Assembly: GCA_026391115.1 (NCBI GenBank)
Contig: JAPLER010000100.1
Location: 1-6,666 of the forward strand
Length of the DNA stretch: 6,666 nt
Direction of reading: 5' to 3'
DNA from: Bacteroidota bacterium
GTDB lineage: Bacteria > Bacteroidota > Bacteroidia > Chitinophagales > Chitinophagaceae
Within the stretch, counting starts at the first letter, position 1, and each line of letters starts with the position of its first letter. Shown piece after piece: positions 5,698 to 6,666 of this stretch. Both the position numbers and the translations under genes were made by a program. Below the pieces are notes generated by a model. That model saw only the letters and a list, made by a program, of their open reading frames with translations. It was not told where the DNA came from and ran no database searches.

Positions 5698-6666
5698 ATG
5701 AAAACAATATTTCTTATCACTTTATTTCTACTTCCTACCTACATATTTTCTCAACCATATACTTCTTATTTTACTGGAGATGTAAATGATGTAACAACTA
5801 CAACCCAAGCTGGCACTTGCTTAATGGGAGGTGCAACAGAAGATGATAATGCAATGAAATGGTTTTTGCAAAGAAGTGGAGGTGGTGATGTTGTTGTATT
5901 GAGAGTTACAGGAACAAATGGCTACAATAGTTATTTATATAGTGGTTTAAGCATTACAGTAAATAGTGTTGAAACACTTGTTATTCCTAGCATTGCAGCT
6001 GCTAATGATGCTTATGTGAGAACACAAATTAGAAATGCTGAAGCTATTTTTATTGCAGGTGGTAATCAAGCAGATTATGTAAATTTTTGGAAAGGTACTG
6101 CTGTTGATAGTGCCTTAAATTATTTAATTAACTTTAAAAAAGTACCTATTGGTGGCACAAGTGCAGGAATGATGGTGCAAGGTCAAAATTATTATAGTGC
6201 ATTGGGAAGTTCTATAACATCGCCACAGGCACTTGCAAATCCATACAACACAAATATTACATTGGGTTCAAACAATTTTTTACATAATCCATTTTTAAAA
6301 AGAACGATTACTGATACACATTTTGATAACCCCGATAGAAAGGGTAGATTGGTTACATTTTTGGCAAGATTAGTTGTTGATAGTGCAACCCCACAACTTG
6401 CTATTGCTTGCGATGAATATACTGCTGTATGTATAGATGAAACTGGCTTGGCTAAAGTATTTGGTGGATTTCCAACATATGATGATAATGCGTATTTTAT
6501 TTCGGTAAATTGTAGTGTGCCTAATAATATTCCAGAAACTTGTGTTGCTAATACCAAACTTACTTGGACACAAAATAATGCTGCTTTAAAAGTTTACAGA
6601 ATAAAAGGAAGTGCTACAGCAAATAATTCATTTAACTTAAATACATTTAACAATGCAACTGGAGGA
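5698..6666 (+). CDS. Secreted cyanophycinase-like peptidase, family S51 (3' end beyond window)
   Basis: The frame is open for 323 codons from ATG 5698 to the window edge. A signal peptide is evident: MKTIFLITLFLLPTYIFS, cut near Ser18/Gln19. The mature protein shows the S51 fold: LMGGATEDDNAMKWFL at 42-57, an IFIAGGNQADYV block at 117-128, nucleophile Ser155 in GGTSAGMM, His208 in DTHFDNPDRKGRL, and Glu240 in CDEYTAV, where cyanophycinases have their catalytic Glu. S51 enzymes hydrolyse beta-aspartyl-type or Asp-Arg peptide bonds (cyanophycinase, dipeptidase E). Four cysteines (C238, C245, C272, C282) could form disulfides outside the cell. The substrate is not determined. A C-terminal sorting domain of the type 9 secretion system would lie past the window and cannot be assessed. 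It starts 25 bases after the upstream gene. Confidence 0.88.
   Translation, partial: MKTIFLITLFLLPTYIFSQPYTSYFTGDVNDVTTTTQAGTCLMGGATEDDNAMKWFLQRSGGGDVVVLRVTGTNGYNSYLYSGLSITVNSVETLVIPSIAAANDAYVRTQIRNAEAIFIAGGNQADYVNFWKGTAVDSALNYLINFKKVPIGGTSAGMMVQGQNYYSALGSSITSPQALANPYNTNITLGSNNFLHNPFLKRTITDTHFDNPDRKGRLVTFLARLVVDSATPQLAIACDEYTAVCIDETGLAKVFGGFPTYDDNAYFISVNCSVPNNIPETCVANTKLTWTQNNAALKVYRIKGSATANNSFNLNTFNNATGG

Noticed and set aside
6192..6557. Minus-strand reading frame of 121 codons
   Set aside because: Antisense to the S51 peptidase, whose plus-strand frame is open to the window edge and has a complete catalytic set.

Overview
The window looks like a low-GC Bacteroidota (Bacteroidetes) chromosome. 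Three things support this: the 5' part of a 16S rRNA gene with Bacteroidetes-type sequence, promoters of the phylum-specific kind (-33 TTTG, -7 TAnnTTTG), and start codons preceded by A-rich stretches instead of Shine-Dalgarno sequences. The exact family cannot be fixed by eye; the Chitinophagales/Sphingobacteriia side of the phylum is a guess.

Layout. Bases 1-394 are the 5' end of a 16S gene on the minus strand, running out of the window to the left. Its leader (about 395-633) carries a boxA-like element. Upstream of the leader, 634-1215 is a tandem array of about 84-bp units. Each full unit holds a Bacteroidota promoter pointing at the 16S gene, with a spacer of exactly 19 bp. Four copies (units 0, 2, 4 and 5) match consensus in both boxes, three have one altered box, and one is a 33-bp remnant without a -33 box. 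This multi-promoter rRNA control region is the most striking element in the window.

Next come two minus-strand genes in a tight operon, rpe (2289-2945) and a family 9 glycosyltransferase of the heptosyltransferase type (1290-2279). They are codirectional with the rRNA operon and lie upstream of its promoter array. A small secreted protein with two WVEGHY repeats (3100-3438, plus) converges on murB (3494-4510, minus), with a perfect 12-bp hairpin between them. An IscA/SufA-type iron-sulfur assembly protein (4665-5009, minus) lies upstream of murB. Divergent from it are a membrane-anchored protein of unknown function (5145-5672) and a secreted cyanophycinase-like S51 peptidase (5698 to beyond the window end), which may be cotranscribed.

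Most of the window is housekeeping: ribosome synthesis, pentose phosphate pathway, peptidoglycan precursor, Fe-S assembly and envelope glycan. The accessory-looking parts are the promoter array, the WVEGHY protein and the S51 enzyme. No mobile element, CRISPR array or tRNA gene was seen.
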